This document shows, piece after piece, positions 8,671 through 17,639 of a DNA stretch of 64,000 bases. Each line of letters begins with the position of its first letter. The first letter of the stretch is position 1. Source of the stretch: Paraburkholderia nodosa. Its GTDB lineage: Bacteria; Pseudomonadota; Gammaproteobacteria; Burkholderiales; Burkholderiaceae. The stretch is taken from positions 248,001 to 312,000 of the forward strand of contig NZ_MCNV01000001.1 in assembly GCF_001718195.1 (NCBI RefSeq), in the 5' to 3' direction. The position numbers were made by a program, and so were the translations under genes. The notes beneath the pieces were generated by a model. It ran no database searches. It saw nothing but the letters and a program-made list of their open reading frames with translations, and had not been told where the DNA came from.

Positions 8671-8702
8671 TTCGTTCGCTGTTTTCGCGACGGAGATGCG
8701 CA

Positions 8703-10235
8703 ATGTCCGAACAACCTACGTTGTTGCTAGCGAAGTCAATCGTCAAAAGCTTCGGGGCTACCAGCGTCCTCAAGCGCTTCGACCTGTCTGTCCGTCCAGG
8801 AGAGGTACACGCGTTCCTTGGTGGGAACGGAGCCGGGAAGTCGACGTTCATCAAGATTATCTCTGGCCAGCATCAACGGGACGGGGGCACGCTTCAATTC
8901 GCCGGACGCGACCTCGGTGGTTCCTCAGCATCGCCCGCTGACACAGGGGAGATTGCGGTTGTGAACCAGGAGCTGGCACTGCTGCCGCATCTGTCGGTCG
9001 CGGAAAATATCGCCATGCCCCGGATGCAACGCGCGCTCGGGACCTATAGCGAGCGAGCATCACGTGCTCTCGCGATTGATGCTCTATCGCTGATTGACCC
9101 GCAGTTCGCACGGGAATCGGTTAGCCGTCTGGTGGGTGAGCTATCGCTTCACGAGCGACAGCTCGTCGAAATCGCTCGAGCACTCCGCTCTGGCGCGAGG
9201 CTGCTACTGCTTGACGAGCCGACAGCGAACCTCACTGCTGCCGAGACTGGGCGTCTTTTTGCGGTCATTCGAAGGCTGGTAGCGGAGACAAGTCTTGCCG
9301 TCCTGTTCGTATCTCATCGCATGCGCGAGATACGTCAGATTGCTGACGTTTGCACCATCATTCGCGACGGAAAAACAGCCGTCGACCGTGCGCCTCTAAA
9401 TGCCATCACGGACCGCGAAATCGTCGACTATATGGGGCAATCCGTCGAGCCTGACCAACAAACCGAGGTCAGCCTGGAAGTTGCATCGGATTTGCGGGAA
9501 GGTCACGACACAAGTCACGACAACCGTGGCACCGCGCAAAGGCCCATCATTGTCCGCCTCGACGATATCGAGCTCGAAATACGTCCGGGGGCCATTGTGG
9601 GACTCGCGGGCGCTCCGACCGGTCCTCTGGCGCTCATTGAGGCCCTAACGGGACTCGGCCCAAAATCTCGATGGGATATCGAGCGCGCTGGCAAACCGGT
9701 CAAGCATCGCGGGCCGTCAGGCGCGGCTCGCGCCGGGGTCGGCTATATATCTGGCGACCGCGCAAATAAGGGCATTCTCGCAACGCTTCCAATCATCGAC
9801 AACCTGATGGCAGCGCGGCGCATCGTCGAGCGAAAAAAGATAGCTCGTGACGAAGAGCTTCGGCAGGGGCAAGCCCTCCTCGACGCGCTCAAGATACGTG
9901 CTGGTTCCCTATGGCACCTCCCTTCAACTTTGAGCGGTGGCACGCAGCAAAAAATCCTCGTTGCGCGCTGGCTGAATCTGAAACCGAAACTGCTGGTGCT
10001 CGAGGAACCCACGCGCGGAGTCGACATTCGGACAAAGCGGGAAATCTACGCACTCGTTCGCAAGCTCGCCAGACAGGGCACGGCAGTCGTCTGGTGGTCG
10101 ACTGAGTACCTGGAACTGGTCGAACTTTGTGACACGGTGCTCGCATTTGACCTTTCCGGGCGGCCGACCGGCATTCTTCGTCACACAGACGTTAGTGAAG
10201 AGAGCCTTGCTAGCGCTACAGGAATGGCCGCCTGA
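8703..10235 (+). CDS. Sugar ABC transporter ATP-binding protein (RbsA/MglA type)
   Basis: This is the cytoplasmic ATPase of a carbohydrate-uptake ABC importer. It is 510 residues with two fused nucleotide-binding domains, the normal layout for this class. Domain 1 has the Walker A motif GGNGAGKST near residue 38, signature ELSLHERQLVEIARAL and Walker B LLLLDEPTANL. Domain 2 has the expected degenerate P-loop (GLAGAPTGPLALIEALTG), signature LSGGTQQKILVARWL and LLVLEEPTRGVDI. Missing the second Walker A lysine is normal for this family. The ATG at 8703 follows GGAG by 7 bases. It is followed by the permease (46-base gap) and binding-protein genes in one operon. Substrate class: pentose, hexose or derivative; not resolvable from sequence. 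Confidence 0.93.
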   Translation: MSEQPTLLLAKSIVKSFGATSVLKRFDLSVRPGEVHAFLGGNGAGKSTFIKIISGQHQRDGGTLQFAGRDLGGSSASPADTGEIAVVNQELALLPHLSVAENIAMPRMQRALGTYSERASRALAIDALSLIDPQFARESVSRLVGELSLHERQLVEIARALRSGARLLLLDEPTANLTAAETGRLFAVIRRLVAETSLAVLFVSHRMREIRQIADVCTIIRDGKTAVDRAPLNAITDREIVDYMGQSVEPDQQTEVSLEVASDLREGHDTSHDNRGTAQRPIIVRLDDIELEIRPGAIVGLAGAPTGPLALIEALTGLGPKSRWDIERAGKPVKHRGPSGAARAGVGYISGDRANKGILATLPIIDNLMAARRIVERKKIARDEELRQGQALLDALKIRAGSLWHLPSTLSGGTQQKILVARWLNLKPKLLVLEEPTRGVDIRTKREIYALVRKLARQGTAVVWWSTEYLELVELCDTVLAFDLSGRPTGILRHTDVSEESLASATGMAA

Positions 10236-10281
10236 AACATTGAACGTTTCGGACATCGAAGATTAAGTCAGGAGACAAAAC

Positions 10282-11277
10282 ATGAAAGCAGTGACGCATT
10301 CAATACGGAGCGGCTCGAAGGATTCTGGCGGTGGTATCCGGCGCATATTGTCGACCTATCGTACCGAAATTGCTATCGCGATTGCCATTGTTGTCATCGA
10401 ACTTGCTGTCGGCATGGTCGTTCCGGCTGCGCTATCGATGGGAAACTTAGCGAACGTTACCCAGGCTGCGGCACCGCTCGTCATCATGGCGTTCGGTGTA
10501 CTCCTCGTGATTATCACGGGTGGTATCGACCTGTCAGTCGGCTCAGTCTTTTCCCTGACAGGCATGGTCACCGGTCTCGCGATGTCACATGGCTATGGCG
10601 CCGTCGTCAGCAGCATCGCAGGCCTGGCTGTCGGTTTCATCATCGGTTCGATTAATGGCGCACTCGTGACCTTCGTAGGTCTCGCGCCATTCGTCGTAAC
10701 GCTTAGTACGTATGCCATCGCTGGAAGTCTGTCGTTCATCGTCACCGACGGCCACTCGCTTCCTATCAACGACCCGAACTATTGGATTCTCAATTCTGGG
10801 ACGTTGATTCCTGGCGTCATGAATTACGTGCTGTGGTGCGCGCTGCTGCTGATTGCTATTGAGTTCTGCCTGCGCAAGGTTGTAGCAGGGAGATGGCTCT
10901 ATGCGGTGGGTAGCAGCAGCTCTTCCGCTCGTGTCATCGGTATCCCTGTCAACCGCGTTCGTCTGTCCGCCTACGTAATTTCTGGGTTGCTTGCGTCTTT
11001 CGCGGGCATCGTGAGCATCTCGTATATCAGCAATGCAGAGGCAACGGCGGGGTCCGCCCTGATGCTTCAGGCAATCGCGGCGGTGGTCATCGGGGGCGCA
11101 AGCCTCTTCGGTGGCACCGGGTCCGCAATCGGTGCACTCCTCGGCGCGCTGATGATAACGATTATCCAGAACGGCGCGAATCTCATTGGCGTGAACAGTT
11201 TCTGGCAAGGCACCGTGACAGGTGTCGTGATTCTCATCGCGGTGCTTGTCGACCGCGTCACCAAAGCACGGCGATAA
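10282..11277 (+). CDS. Sugar ABC transporter permease (RbsC type)
   Basis: This is an inner-membrane permease of the ribose/xylose/galactose ABC class, 331 residues with about 8-10 hydrophobic helices. It carries the family blocks VLLVIITGGIDLSVGSV (about residues 75-91) and GGASLFGGTGSAIGALLGA near residue 270. The VIGIPVNRVRLSAYVISG segment is the cytoplasmic loop that contacts the ATPase. It forms a channel dimer with the ATPase encoded just upstream. The gene starts at an ATG preceded by AGGAGA. It sits between the ATPase and binding-protein genes in the usual order for this class. Confidence 0.93.
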   Translation: MKAVTHSIRSGSKDSGGGIRRILSTYRTEIAIAIAIVVIELAVGMVVPAALSMGNLANVTQAAAPLVIMAFGVLLVIITGGIDLSVGSVFSLTGMVTGLAMSHGYGAVVSSIAGLAVGFIIGSINGALVTFVGLAPFVVTLSTYAIAGSLSFIVTDGHSLPINDPNYWILNSGTLIPGVMNYVLWCALLLIAIEFCLRKVVAGRWLYAVGSSSSSARVIGIPVNRVRLSAYVISGLLASFAGIVSISYISNAEATAGSALMLQAIAAVVIGGASLFGGTGSAIGALLGALMITIIQNGANLIGVNSFWQGTVTGVVILIAVLVDRVTKARR

Positions 11278-11307
11278 GCCGGCGGCACAACACTCAGCAA
11301 GGAGACA

Positions 11308-12327
11308 ATGATGAACGTCTTTCGACTCGCCAAATTTCACCACCTTGGGAAGCCGTTGACCACGATGGCTGTCTGTAGCGCGCTGGCTTGCGTCGCGATG
11401 GCATCACAGTCGGCGCTCGCGCAGGCCAAACAGACGGTTGCGTACATCGCACCGTCCTTGGACATTTCGTACTGGCAATGGGTCGCGTACGGAGTGAAAG
11501 AGCGCGCGAAAGAACTGGGCATGAACTACGTGGAATTCACCTCCGAGAATTCTCCTGCCAAGCAGATGGACAACGTAAAGACGGCGCTGACGCGAGGCGT
11601 CTCCGCTATTGTCATGGGGCCCGTCAGTTCGACGAGCACGCCTCCGGTATTGAGGCTGCTAAAGGAAAAGTCTGTCCCCATCGCGTTTGCTGGCATCGGT
11701 CCACAGGCTGGACAGACCGACTATACGTCGGCGGTCACCGCCAATAATTATGAAACCGGCAAGGCACAGGGCTCGTATGTCTGCAAGCTGGCGAAGGAGC
11801 GCGGCGGTAACAAAATTGCGATGCTGTCGCTTCCGCAAGACCGCGAGAACGCGCAAAAATATATGAAGGGCGCAAAGGAATCGTTTGCTGCGGACGGTTG
11901 CGACCTGGTTCAGGTCCTTGAGACCCACGGTCTGACCGTCAACGAGGCTGTTTCGCAGGCGAACGACATTCTGACCGCCCACCCCGACGTTAGGGCCATC
12001 TACGGGATGTACGATGAGGCGGCGACGGGCGCGGCCAAAGCGCTTCAAACGCGGGGACTCACAGGTAAGGTTGCCGTTGTGACGGCGGATGGAAGCCCGA
12101 CCACCATCAAGCTGTTGCGTGATGGTGCCGTCCAGGGAATTTTCCTGCAGGAAGCCGTTGGCCAGGGTATCGACGCCACCACTCAGGTGAACAACGCTTT
12201 AAACAAGAAGCCAACGACTCAGGAGCTGGCGCTTAAAGAGCCGCTCGTTACGAAGGAAACGATTGACCAGCCCACCACCCAGGCTACTGTGAAGCGCGTG
12301 TATCCGCCGTCGGCCGGCAGCTACTAA
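11308..12327 (+). CDS. Periplasmic sugar-binding protein of the ABC importer
   Basis: This is a type I periplasmic binding protein (Peripla_BP_4 class, as in ribose- and xylose-binding proteins), 339 residues. A signal peptide covers about residues 1-39, with a hydrophobic core [19 protein letters not shown] and cleavage near ALAQA-KQ. The mature protein begins [20 protein letters not shown], the typical first strand and ligand-contact region. [14 protein letters not shown] and [18 protein letters not shown] follow the family pattern. The aromatic pair Y-W-Q-W near the ligand site fits stacking against a sugar ring, by inference. It is 30 bases downstream of the permease gene, in the same operon. 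Confidence 0.9.
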   Translation: MMNVFRLAKFHHLGKPLTTMAVCSALACVAMASQSALAQAKQTVAYIAPSLDISYWQWVAYGVKERAKELGMNYVEFTSENSPAKQMDNVKTALTRGVSAIVMGPVSSTSTPPVLRLLKEKSVPIAFAGIGPQAGQTDYTSAVTANNYETGKAQGSYVCKLAKERGGNKIAMLSLPQDRENAQKYMKGAKESFAADGCDLVQVLETHGLTVNEAVSQANDILTAHPDVRAIYGMYDEAATGAAKALQTRGLTGKVAVVTADGSPTTIKLLRDGAVQGIFLQEAVGQGIDATTQVNNALNKKPTTQELALKEPLVTKETIDQPTTQATVKRVYPPSAGSY

Positions 12328-12405
12328 GCGCATTTGCTCGTGCGACAGCCGCCTGTGGACGAACGGGCGGCCACGTGCCTTGATTCAAACGTATTCGGAG
12401 ACATT

Positions 12406-13302
12406 GTGGACAACCTTCCCATCATTGACCCGCATCATCATCTTTACGACTTGAAGAACGGCGACTATCCGTGGCTTCAGGGGCCCATGCTTGAGCGCGT
12501 TTTCGGTGATTACTCGGCGATTCGTGAGGACTATCTGATTGGAAACTTTCTGGCCGACATCAAGAACCAGAATGTCGTCAAGACGGTCCACCTGCAGGTC
12601 GAATATGACCATAATGACCCGGTGGCGGAAACGCGGTGGCTCCAGGGCGTGGCAGACAAGCACGGTTATCCGCACGGAATCGTCGCCTTTGCAGACTTGT
12701 CGTCACCGAAGGTCCAGGAGGTCATGGAGGCACATCTCGAATATCCGAACGTGCGCGGAATCCGACAGTGTCTTAACTTCCATCGTGACCCAGTCAAGAC
12801 GTTCATTGACAGTCCGCACCTCATGAGCGACCCGCAATGGCGAGCGGGCTACTCCCTCTTGCGACGCTACAACCTGTCCTTCGATTTGCAACTGTACTGC
12901 ACGCAGATGGAAGAAGCGACGGCGCTGGCCCAGGCTTATCCCGATACTCCTGTCATTCTCAACCATACTGGCATGCCGGTGGACCGTATGCCCGCCGAAG
13001 TCGAAGGCTGGAGAAAAGGGATGAGGATGCTGGCATCCGCGCCAAACGTTTCGTGCAAGATTTCGGGGCTCGGGATGGCGGACTGGAAGTGGACAGTCGA
13101 CAGCATTCGGCCGTTTGTTCTCGATGCAATCGATGCATTCGGCGTCGAGCGATGCATGTTCGCGAGTAACTTTCCTGTCGACAAGTTGTTCAGCAGTTAC
13201 GATGCGGTCTTTGATGCCTTCAAGGCAATTACGAAGGACTTCTCTGAATCCGAGCGTCGTGCACTGTTCCACGACAATGCAGAGCGCGTCTATCGACTCT
13301 GA
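12406..13302 (+). CDS. Amidohydrolase-2 family enzyme (COG3618-like, possible lactonase)
   Basis: This is a TIM-barrel amidohydrolase of the Amidohydro_2 family, whose characterised members include sugar lactonases and 2-pyrone-4,6-dicarboxylate hydrolase. The metal-binding entry motif is IIDPHHHLYDL at the very N terminus. VILNHTGMP (about residue 185) and MFASNFPVDKLF near 250 are the later strand motifs; the last usually carries the catalytic Asp region. I place the start at a GTG at 12406 because GGAG lies 5 bases upstream and the H-x-H motif then falls near residue 10, as in homologues. A longer TTG start at 12334 adds unrelated sequence. It ends the ABC importer operon, so it probably acts on the imported compound or its first oxidation product. 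Confidence 0.8.
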   Translation: MDNLPIIDPHHHLYDLKNGDYPWLQGPMLERVFGDYSAIREDYLIGNFLADIKNQNVVKTVHLQVEYDHNDPVAETRWLQGVADKHGYPHGIVAFADLSSPKVQEVMEAHLEYPNVRGIRQCLNFHRDPVKTFIDSPHLMSDPQWRAGYSLLRRYNLSFDLQLYCTQMEEATALAQAYPDTPVILNHTGMPVDRMPAEVEGWRKGMRMLASAPNVSCKISGLGMADWKWTVDSIRPFVLDAIDAFGVERCMFASNFPVDKLFSSYDAVFDAFKAITKDFSESERRALFHDNAERVYRL

Positions 13303-13915
13303 TGGGCTACCGAGCATCTTTGGGGCGCGGTTTGCTGGCTCGCTGTCCTGGCACAGCCATCCGAGTCATCATGACCGGGTTTATGGTCGGCACCGCAGCA
13401 ATAGTTTCGTGCCATGCTTCGCGCCCCAGTATATGCAAGACCAAAATAGGTGCGTGACGCGAAGAGCGCATGCAGTTCACGCGGTCGACGAGCTTGTGGA
13501 CACCTAGACTCGTGGCAGCAGACTTTAACCGCAAGCTGTGCAACTGCAGGCGTGAGCCCGGCCGTTTTGTCCAAATAGTGTAAGTTTGTGTAATTGACGG
13601 CGGCAAGCCATTTAAATGAAGCTCGTGTCCTGAGCAAGGTGAGAAACGCTCTCCGACCGAGCGTTCATCGTGTCGAAGACGCGTACCCCGGGCGGGATAT
13701 GCTTGCGCGGGCACCAAACCGAGGAACACAAACGGCCCAGCGAACCAGCGCAGCGGCGAAGACTGCGTTCATACGGGGGGAACCAGGACGCAAATGTTTC
13801 TCAACGTCGTCAAGTGCAAGTTTTAGAATTAAATCCCTAATAGTTGTTCACGCAACTACATCGGTTGCACGCGCGACGTAATACACTCTGACTATTGTTC
13901 AAGACACTTTCGCAA
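13303..13915. other. Intergenic region without a supported gene
   Basis: This is about 610 bases of mixed composition after the amidohydrolase. Open frames on either strand lack ribosome sites and recognisable sequence. Around 13570-13620 the text GTGTAAGTTTGTGTAATTG resembles the kind of end seen in IS256-type elements, but I cannot support an element. The right end (13800-13910) is AT-richer and holds the imperfect dyad GCAAC-TACATCG-GTTGC. Confidence 0.4.
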
Positions 13916-14146
13916 TCAGTTTTGGAAGAGTTCGGATTGAGCAGAACGGACTTCCGTGGCCTTCTCCTCGCGGTCCGCTTGCGGGGGTGCCTGCACTGGC
14001 GGCACAAACAGGTATTTTCCGCAGACGGTCCACAGAACTAGAGCCGTCCAGCATGGTGCCCCGTAAAGTTTCGCCGTTCCTGGCCGATAAATGGATTCGT
14101 GAGGCAGCAAGGCGTCTTGCTTAACGTGCCTTCCTAACATGCACAT
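13916..14146 (-). CDS. Possible small hypothetical protein
   Basis: I do not recognise this protein. It is a 76-residue frame from the ATG at 14146 (an upstream ATG at 14185 is possible), with blocks MLGRHVKQDALLPHESIYRP and GTAKLYGAPCWTALVLWTVC. The second block is hydrophobic and could be one membrane helix. The tail is charged (ADREEKATEVRSAQSELF). No clear ribosome site precedes either start. The gene would be divergent from the diguanylate cyclase. Amino-acid usage looks protein-like, but this could be chance. Confidence 0.33.
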   Translation of the reverse strand: MCMLGRHVKQDALLPHESIYRPGTAKLYGAPCWTALVLWTVCGKYLFVPPVQAPPQADREEKATEVRSAQSELFQN

Positions 14147-14203
14147 GGGCGCCGCGCATCCATCCGGGATGCAAGCGAAGACCAAGAATACAGAGAGATA
14201 AAG

Positions 14204-16093
14204 ATGGGGAATTCGGCTGCTCGCCGCTCGCCCGATTTGCGAGCAGATTCGCGGTCGTCAAGTCTTGCCAGCCACCCTGCGGACGTCTGGCACCTATTGC
14301 TAGCGTTCATGGTAACAACGCTCACCTGTCTCGCCAGCGGAGCGCTCAAAACCATGGCGGGAGAAATCGCGCCAATATGGCTAACCAACGCGGTGCTGCT
14401 GTCACAACTGATGGTTGCACCGCCTCGGCGACGGTATTCGGTTTTCGCCGGCGGTGTGCTTGGCAATCTGGCTGCCAATCTTTACGTGGGCGAGAGTTTC
14501 GGCGTATCTGCGTCCTATTCGTCTGCCGACATCGTTGAGGTACTTATCGCCCTTGCCTTTGCACCACGCATCTCGACCGTTTCCGAGATGGTTCGGGCGA
14601 GGCCGCTGACGAGATTTGTGGCGGGCGGCGTACTGTTTGCGCCTGCGGTGTCGGGCGTCCTTGCGATGACGCTACTGCATGGACGACTAAGTGGGCGGCT
14701 GCTGCCTGACCTCGCCAACTGGTTTATTTCGGATGCCCTGAGTCTCGCCATCTTCACGCCTGCCGCGCTTGTTTTCTGGACTGGTGACGTGGCTCATTTG
14801 CTGCGCGCCGACCAGCGCCGCAAGACTGCGTTCCTGTTACTGGTGGTTTGCATTGCCACGGTAGGCGTGTTCGGCCAAAGCCGTTTTCCGCTCCTGTATT
14901 GGGCGCTCCCGCCCATTGTCCTGCTCGCATTTCAGGCAGACCTCGCAGGTGTCATGGTTGGCCTGCTTCTGTGCCTCGCAATCGCCGTCTCTTTCACCCT
15001 GCGCGGAACGGGCCCACTATGGGTCTTCCCCTATGAAACGATGCAAGGTCGTATCTTCGGCCTGCAGCTTTTCCTCGTCGCCGCATTGGGCATCGCTTTG
15101 CCCATCACCGCCACCCAGGCCCAGCGCAACCGGCTCTTCATGATGCTGCGTGACGGCGAACGTCGATATCGGGTGCTCGCCGAAAACGCGACTGATATCG
15201 TCATGAGTCTCGGGTTGGACGGCAGGCTGACCTACGTGTCCCCGCGTATCACCTCATTGTTGGGGCACTCGCCCGAGCACCTCACCGGTACACACCTGAC
15301 CGACCTGGCGTTAGCCGATGACCGCGATGCGCTCGCAGCGGCCATAGCGAAAGTAGCCTCGGGTGAGGTCGAAGCTTCTGAAACCAGTCGCCTCCGACAC
15401 ATGAACGGTAGCGTTCTATGGATGGAGGCCCACCTGCGCTGCGTAATCGAACCGTTCTCGGGAAAGCCCGATTCTCTGACCGCTACGGTCAGAGACATCA
15501 CTGAACGAACGCTATTGGAGAAACGTGCCGCTGAAGAAAGAGCCGAGTTACGCGGCCTCGCCTTCCGGGATGGACTGACTGGACTGTTCAATCGGCGCCA
15601 TTTCGACCGCGAGCTGGCGCATCACTGGCAACAGGAGTCGCGTGCCGACAAGCGGGGATATCTGGCCGTCATCATGACGGACGTTGACGCGTACAAGAGC
15701 TATAACGACTTCTACGGCCATCAACGCGGCGATGAATGCCTGCGCATCGTTGCCGGAACAATTGCATCGTCGGCCGCGCGCTTTACTGACACCGTAGCGC
15801 GATATGGCGGCGAAGAATTTGCGTTGATATTGCGCGACACCGACCGGGATGGCGCACTAGTCGTAGCCGAGCGAATCCGACAGGCGGTAGAAAGCCTCCG
15901 TCTTCCGCACCGGGGGAGCAATTCCGGGATTGTTACCATCAGCCTCGGTGTCGCCGTCCTCCACACGAGCGATGGTCACGACCCGACGCTCCTGGTGGCT
16001 GCAGCGGACCGGGCGCTCTATGCCGCCAAACGACAAGGTCGCAATTGCACATGCGTGGCAGATGGAGTTGACGAGGCGTCGGTAGACATCTAG
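14204..16093 (+). CDS. MASE1-PAS-GGDEF diguanylate cyclase
   Basis: This membrane-bound enzyme makes cyclic di-GMP from two GTP. It is 629 residues. Residues about 25-310 form a MASE1-like sensor of roughly 8 helices (IWLTNAVLLSQLMVAPP, VFAGGVLGNLAANLYVG). A PAS domain follows (YRVLAENATDIVMSLGLDG, TYVSPRITSLLGHSPEHLTG), then GGDEF from about residue 460 (FRDGLTGLFNRRHFDREL). The active-site loop is intact (ARYGGEEFALIL). An inhibitory I-site R-F-T-D sits five residues before GGEEF, so product feedback is expected. The start is the ATG at 14204 after AGAGAGAT. It has no partner gene and is followed by decayed sequence. The signal sensed is unknown. Confidence 0.93.
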   Translation: MGNSAARRSPDLRADSRSSSLASHPADVWHLLLAFMVTTLTCLASGALKTMAGEIAPIWLTNAVLLSQLMVAPPRRRYSVFAGGVLGNLAANLYVGESFGVSASYSSADIVEVLIALAFAPRISTVSEMVRARPLTRFVAGGVLFAPAVSGVLAMTLLHGRLSGRLLPDLANWFISDALSLAIFTPAALVFWTGDVAHLLRADQRRKTAFLLLVVCIATVGVFGQSRFPLLYWALPPIVLLAFQADLAGVMVGLLLCLAIAVSFTLRGTGPLWVFPYETMQGRIFGLQLFLVAALGIALPITATQAQRNRLFMMLRDGERRYRVLAENATDIVMSLGLDGRLTYVSPRITSLLGHSPEHLTGTHLTDLALADDRDALAAAIAKVASGEVEASETSRLRHMNGSVLWMEAHLRCVIEPFSGKPDSLTATVRDITERTLLEKRAAEERAELRGLAFRDGLTGLFNRRHFDRELAHHWQQESRADKRGYLAVIMTDVDAYKSYNDFYGHQRGDECLRIVAGTIASSAARFTDTVARYGGEEFALILRDTDRDGALVVAERIRQAVESLRLPHRGSNSGIVTISLGVAVLHTSDGHDPTLLVAAADRALYAAKRQGRNCTCVADGVDEASVDI

Positions 16094-16263
16094 CTTGCTC
16101 GAATACGCAGACAATCGTTTGCACGCGTGTTTGAAGTCCTGCGAACGCGCGACGACGTGGATTGGGGGCGGATGGTATGCCGAGCTGCGCAGCGTGACAG
16201 CCGGTGCTGAAGGTTCTCATACAATCGGCGTTGGGTTACCACGTCGGGCGAGGCCGTTTGCAC

Positions 16264-16478
16264 ATGGAGCAGGAAGAGTACAAAGGTTACGTGCTATGGG
16301 GGCACGCCATCGCGCAACAGAACTCCTTGCCCCGGTGCGTTATGCCGCAAGCGGCCCGATTACTCGGGAGCACAGACCGGTCGAGGCTTCCGTCATACTT
16401 GGCATCTTCGGCACGCCAGACGACGCGCAGGTGGCGGGACTGGCTTAGGCTCGCGCGTGGGTGGACTCGCACGGGTAG
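16264..16478 (+). pseudogene. Small conserved protein, broken by a frameshift and a premature stop
   Basis: The frame from ATG 16264 reads MEQEEYKGYVLWGHAIAQQ and then loses sense. The neighbouring frame continues with LLAPVRYAASGPITREHRPV, EASVILGIFGTPDDAQVAGLA, a TAG at 16446-16448, and then ARAWVDSHG and a second TAG at 16476-16478. The two pieces read as one small protein of about 70 residues. The repair needs one base added near 16321 and a TGG (Trp) in place of the TAG. I do not know its function; short proteins of this kind are common orphans in Burkholderiaceae, as I recall. It should not be functional. Confidence 0.6.
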
Positions 16479-16510
16479 CGTGTGCCCGTGCAGACAAGCG
16501 CTTGCGGCGC

Positions 16511-16846
16511 TCAAAAGAACGTTTCGCGGCGTATAGCGGCGACGCTCGCGCCTAGGCGCAACAGGCTCGTGGACTGCTGCGCCGGGTCAGGCGCCAGCTT
16601 GATGACGGTACCCTTGCGCAGCACGACCCCGTCGGGCTCTGCACGAGGGGCGGTCGTCACGCGCATGACTTCGCCCTGCGCGCTGAGCTGCACGAGCCCG
16701 GCACCGCGAAGCGCAGGCAGTGGACGCGGTGCGTCCGGTGGCGGCTGGCCGACATCCTGCGCAGATAGCCAGGCTGCGACGGTTATCGATTCGCTGAGAC
16801 GCAGAAGTTGAAAAAGCCCGACGCCGCGCGTAACCGGGACCTTAGC
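16511..16846 (-). pseudogene. ORF remnant of unknown family, no usable start codon
   Basis: An open frame with protein-like composition runs down to a stop at 16511. It includes LFQLLRLSESITVAAWLSAQ, PPPDAPRPLPALRGAGLVQL and LRKGTVIKLAPDPAQQSTSL. It lies just downstream of the response-regulator gene on the same strand. No ATG, GTG or TTG lies near where the sensible sequence begins. The frame only finds an ATG by running back into the regulator gene. I take it as a C-terminal remnant. I do not recognise a family. Confidence 0.35.
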
Positions 16847-16866
16847 CCATCGCGGGCGCGTCGGCG

Positions 16867-17241
16867 TCAGGTCGCGGTGCCGTGCGCGTCCAGTAGCCGG
16901 CCGATGACATGAAGCAGGCGCCCTATCGGCGTGTGCTTCATCAAGAGGACGTCCCATAGGTTGCCTGTCGGACAGGGCGGTAGCGCAGCCGACAGCATCA
17001 CAACGGGAATGGTTGCCGTCGCAGGGTCGGCCTTCAGCCACCGGCAGAAGGCAACGCCATCGACCGCCGGCATCATCCAGTCGGTGACGATGACGTCCGG
17101 GCGTCCGGCTGCCGTGACAGGCATGGCCGCGAGGCCGTTCAGCGCCGTGAGCACACGATAGCCCTCCGCCTCGAGGAGTATCCGAAGCGGAGGAAGGATG
17201 TTCGGGTCGTCATCAACCAGGATGAATCGAGGCCATTGCAC
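16867..17241 (-). CDS. Single-domain response regulator (CheY-like receiver)
   Basis: This is a phospho-receiver domain of about 124 residues with nothing attached. It has the acidic pocket FILVDDDPN, phospho-acceptor Asp in DVIVTDWMMPAVDG (about residue 55), the switch serine in VVMLSAALPP, and lysine in LLMKHTPI near residue 107. The start is uncertain. A GTG at 17241 gives a domain of normal length, whereas the open frame reaches far upstream without receiver-like sequence and with no ATG near. The usual Pro after the lysine (K-P) is replaced by K-H-T-P, which may matter for signalling. No cognate kinase is adjacent. It lies in a stretch with several broken genes, so it may also be decaying. 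Confidence 0.6.
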   Translation of the reverse strand: MQWPRFILVDDDPNILPPLRILLEAEGYRVLTALNGLAAMPVTAAGRPDVIVTDWMMPAVDGVAFCRWLKADPATATIPVVMLSAALPPCPTGNLWDVLLMKHTPIGRLLHVIGRLLDAHGTAT

Positions 17242-17639
17242 AATGGAAGCAGAGGATACTGATACTCTTGAATTGTCTGCGCAAACGGTCTGCCGCCCGC
17301 CGCGGCGCACAAGCGCGACAGCGGAGCGACAGGGTTCCCGTGCCGGGCATGCCAGCGAGCCGGCGTCTGGCCGCTCTACGAGCAAGTCTTCCGAATCTTC
17401 GTCAACGCTATCCGGGCCGCTGTCAGCAGTCCGCGATGGAGCGGGGGCAGCCACTATGCGCGCCAATGGGAGGGCATGGCACTCGCCCACTCGACGGTCT
17501 CGCAGTTGCATGCCGCTAGTATGCTCAGTGTCGGTAAGGCGCCCCGTCCTCGATGGACGATGATGGGCTGTCGCTCGGACCTCCCGCAAACAATCTTGCA
17601 CCTAAGCCTTGAGTGCGGAAGCCAAGACACAGCACATAG
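17242..17639. other. Unassigned stretch between regulator and methyltransferase remnant
   Basis: This is about 400 bases without a supported gene. A plus-strand frame reads AGVWPLYEQVFRIFVNAIRA around 17370-17430 after a cysteine pair (CRACQ). It has no start with a ribosome site, and I could not match it to a family. It may be another gene fragment. Confidence 0.3.

Noticed and set aside
13560..13640. Possible end of an IS256-type insertion sequence (GTGTAAGTTTGTGTAATTG)
   Set aside because: There is no transposase fragment, no matching inverted end and no target duplication; the resemblance is from memory only.
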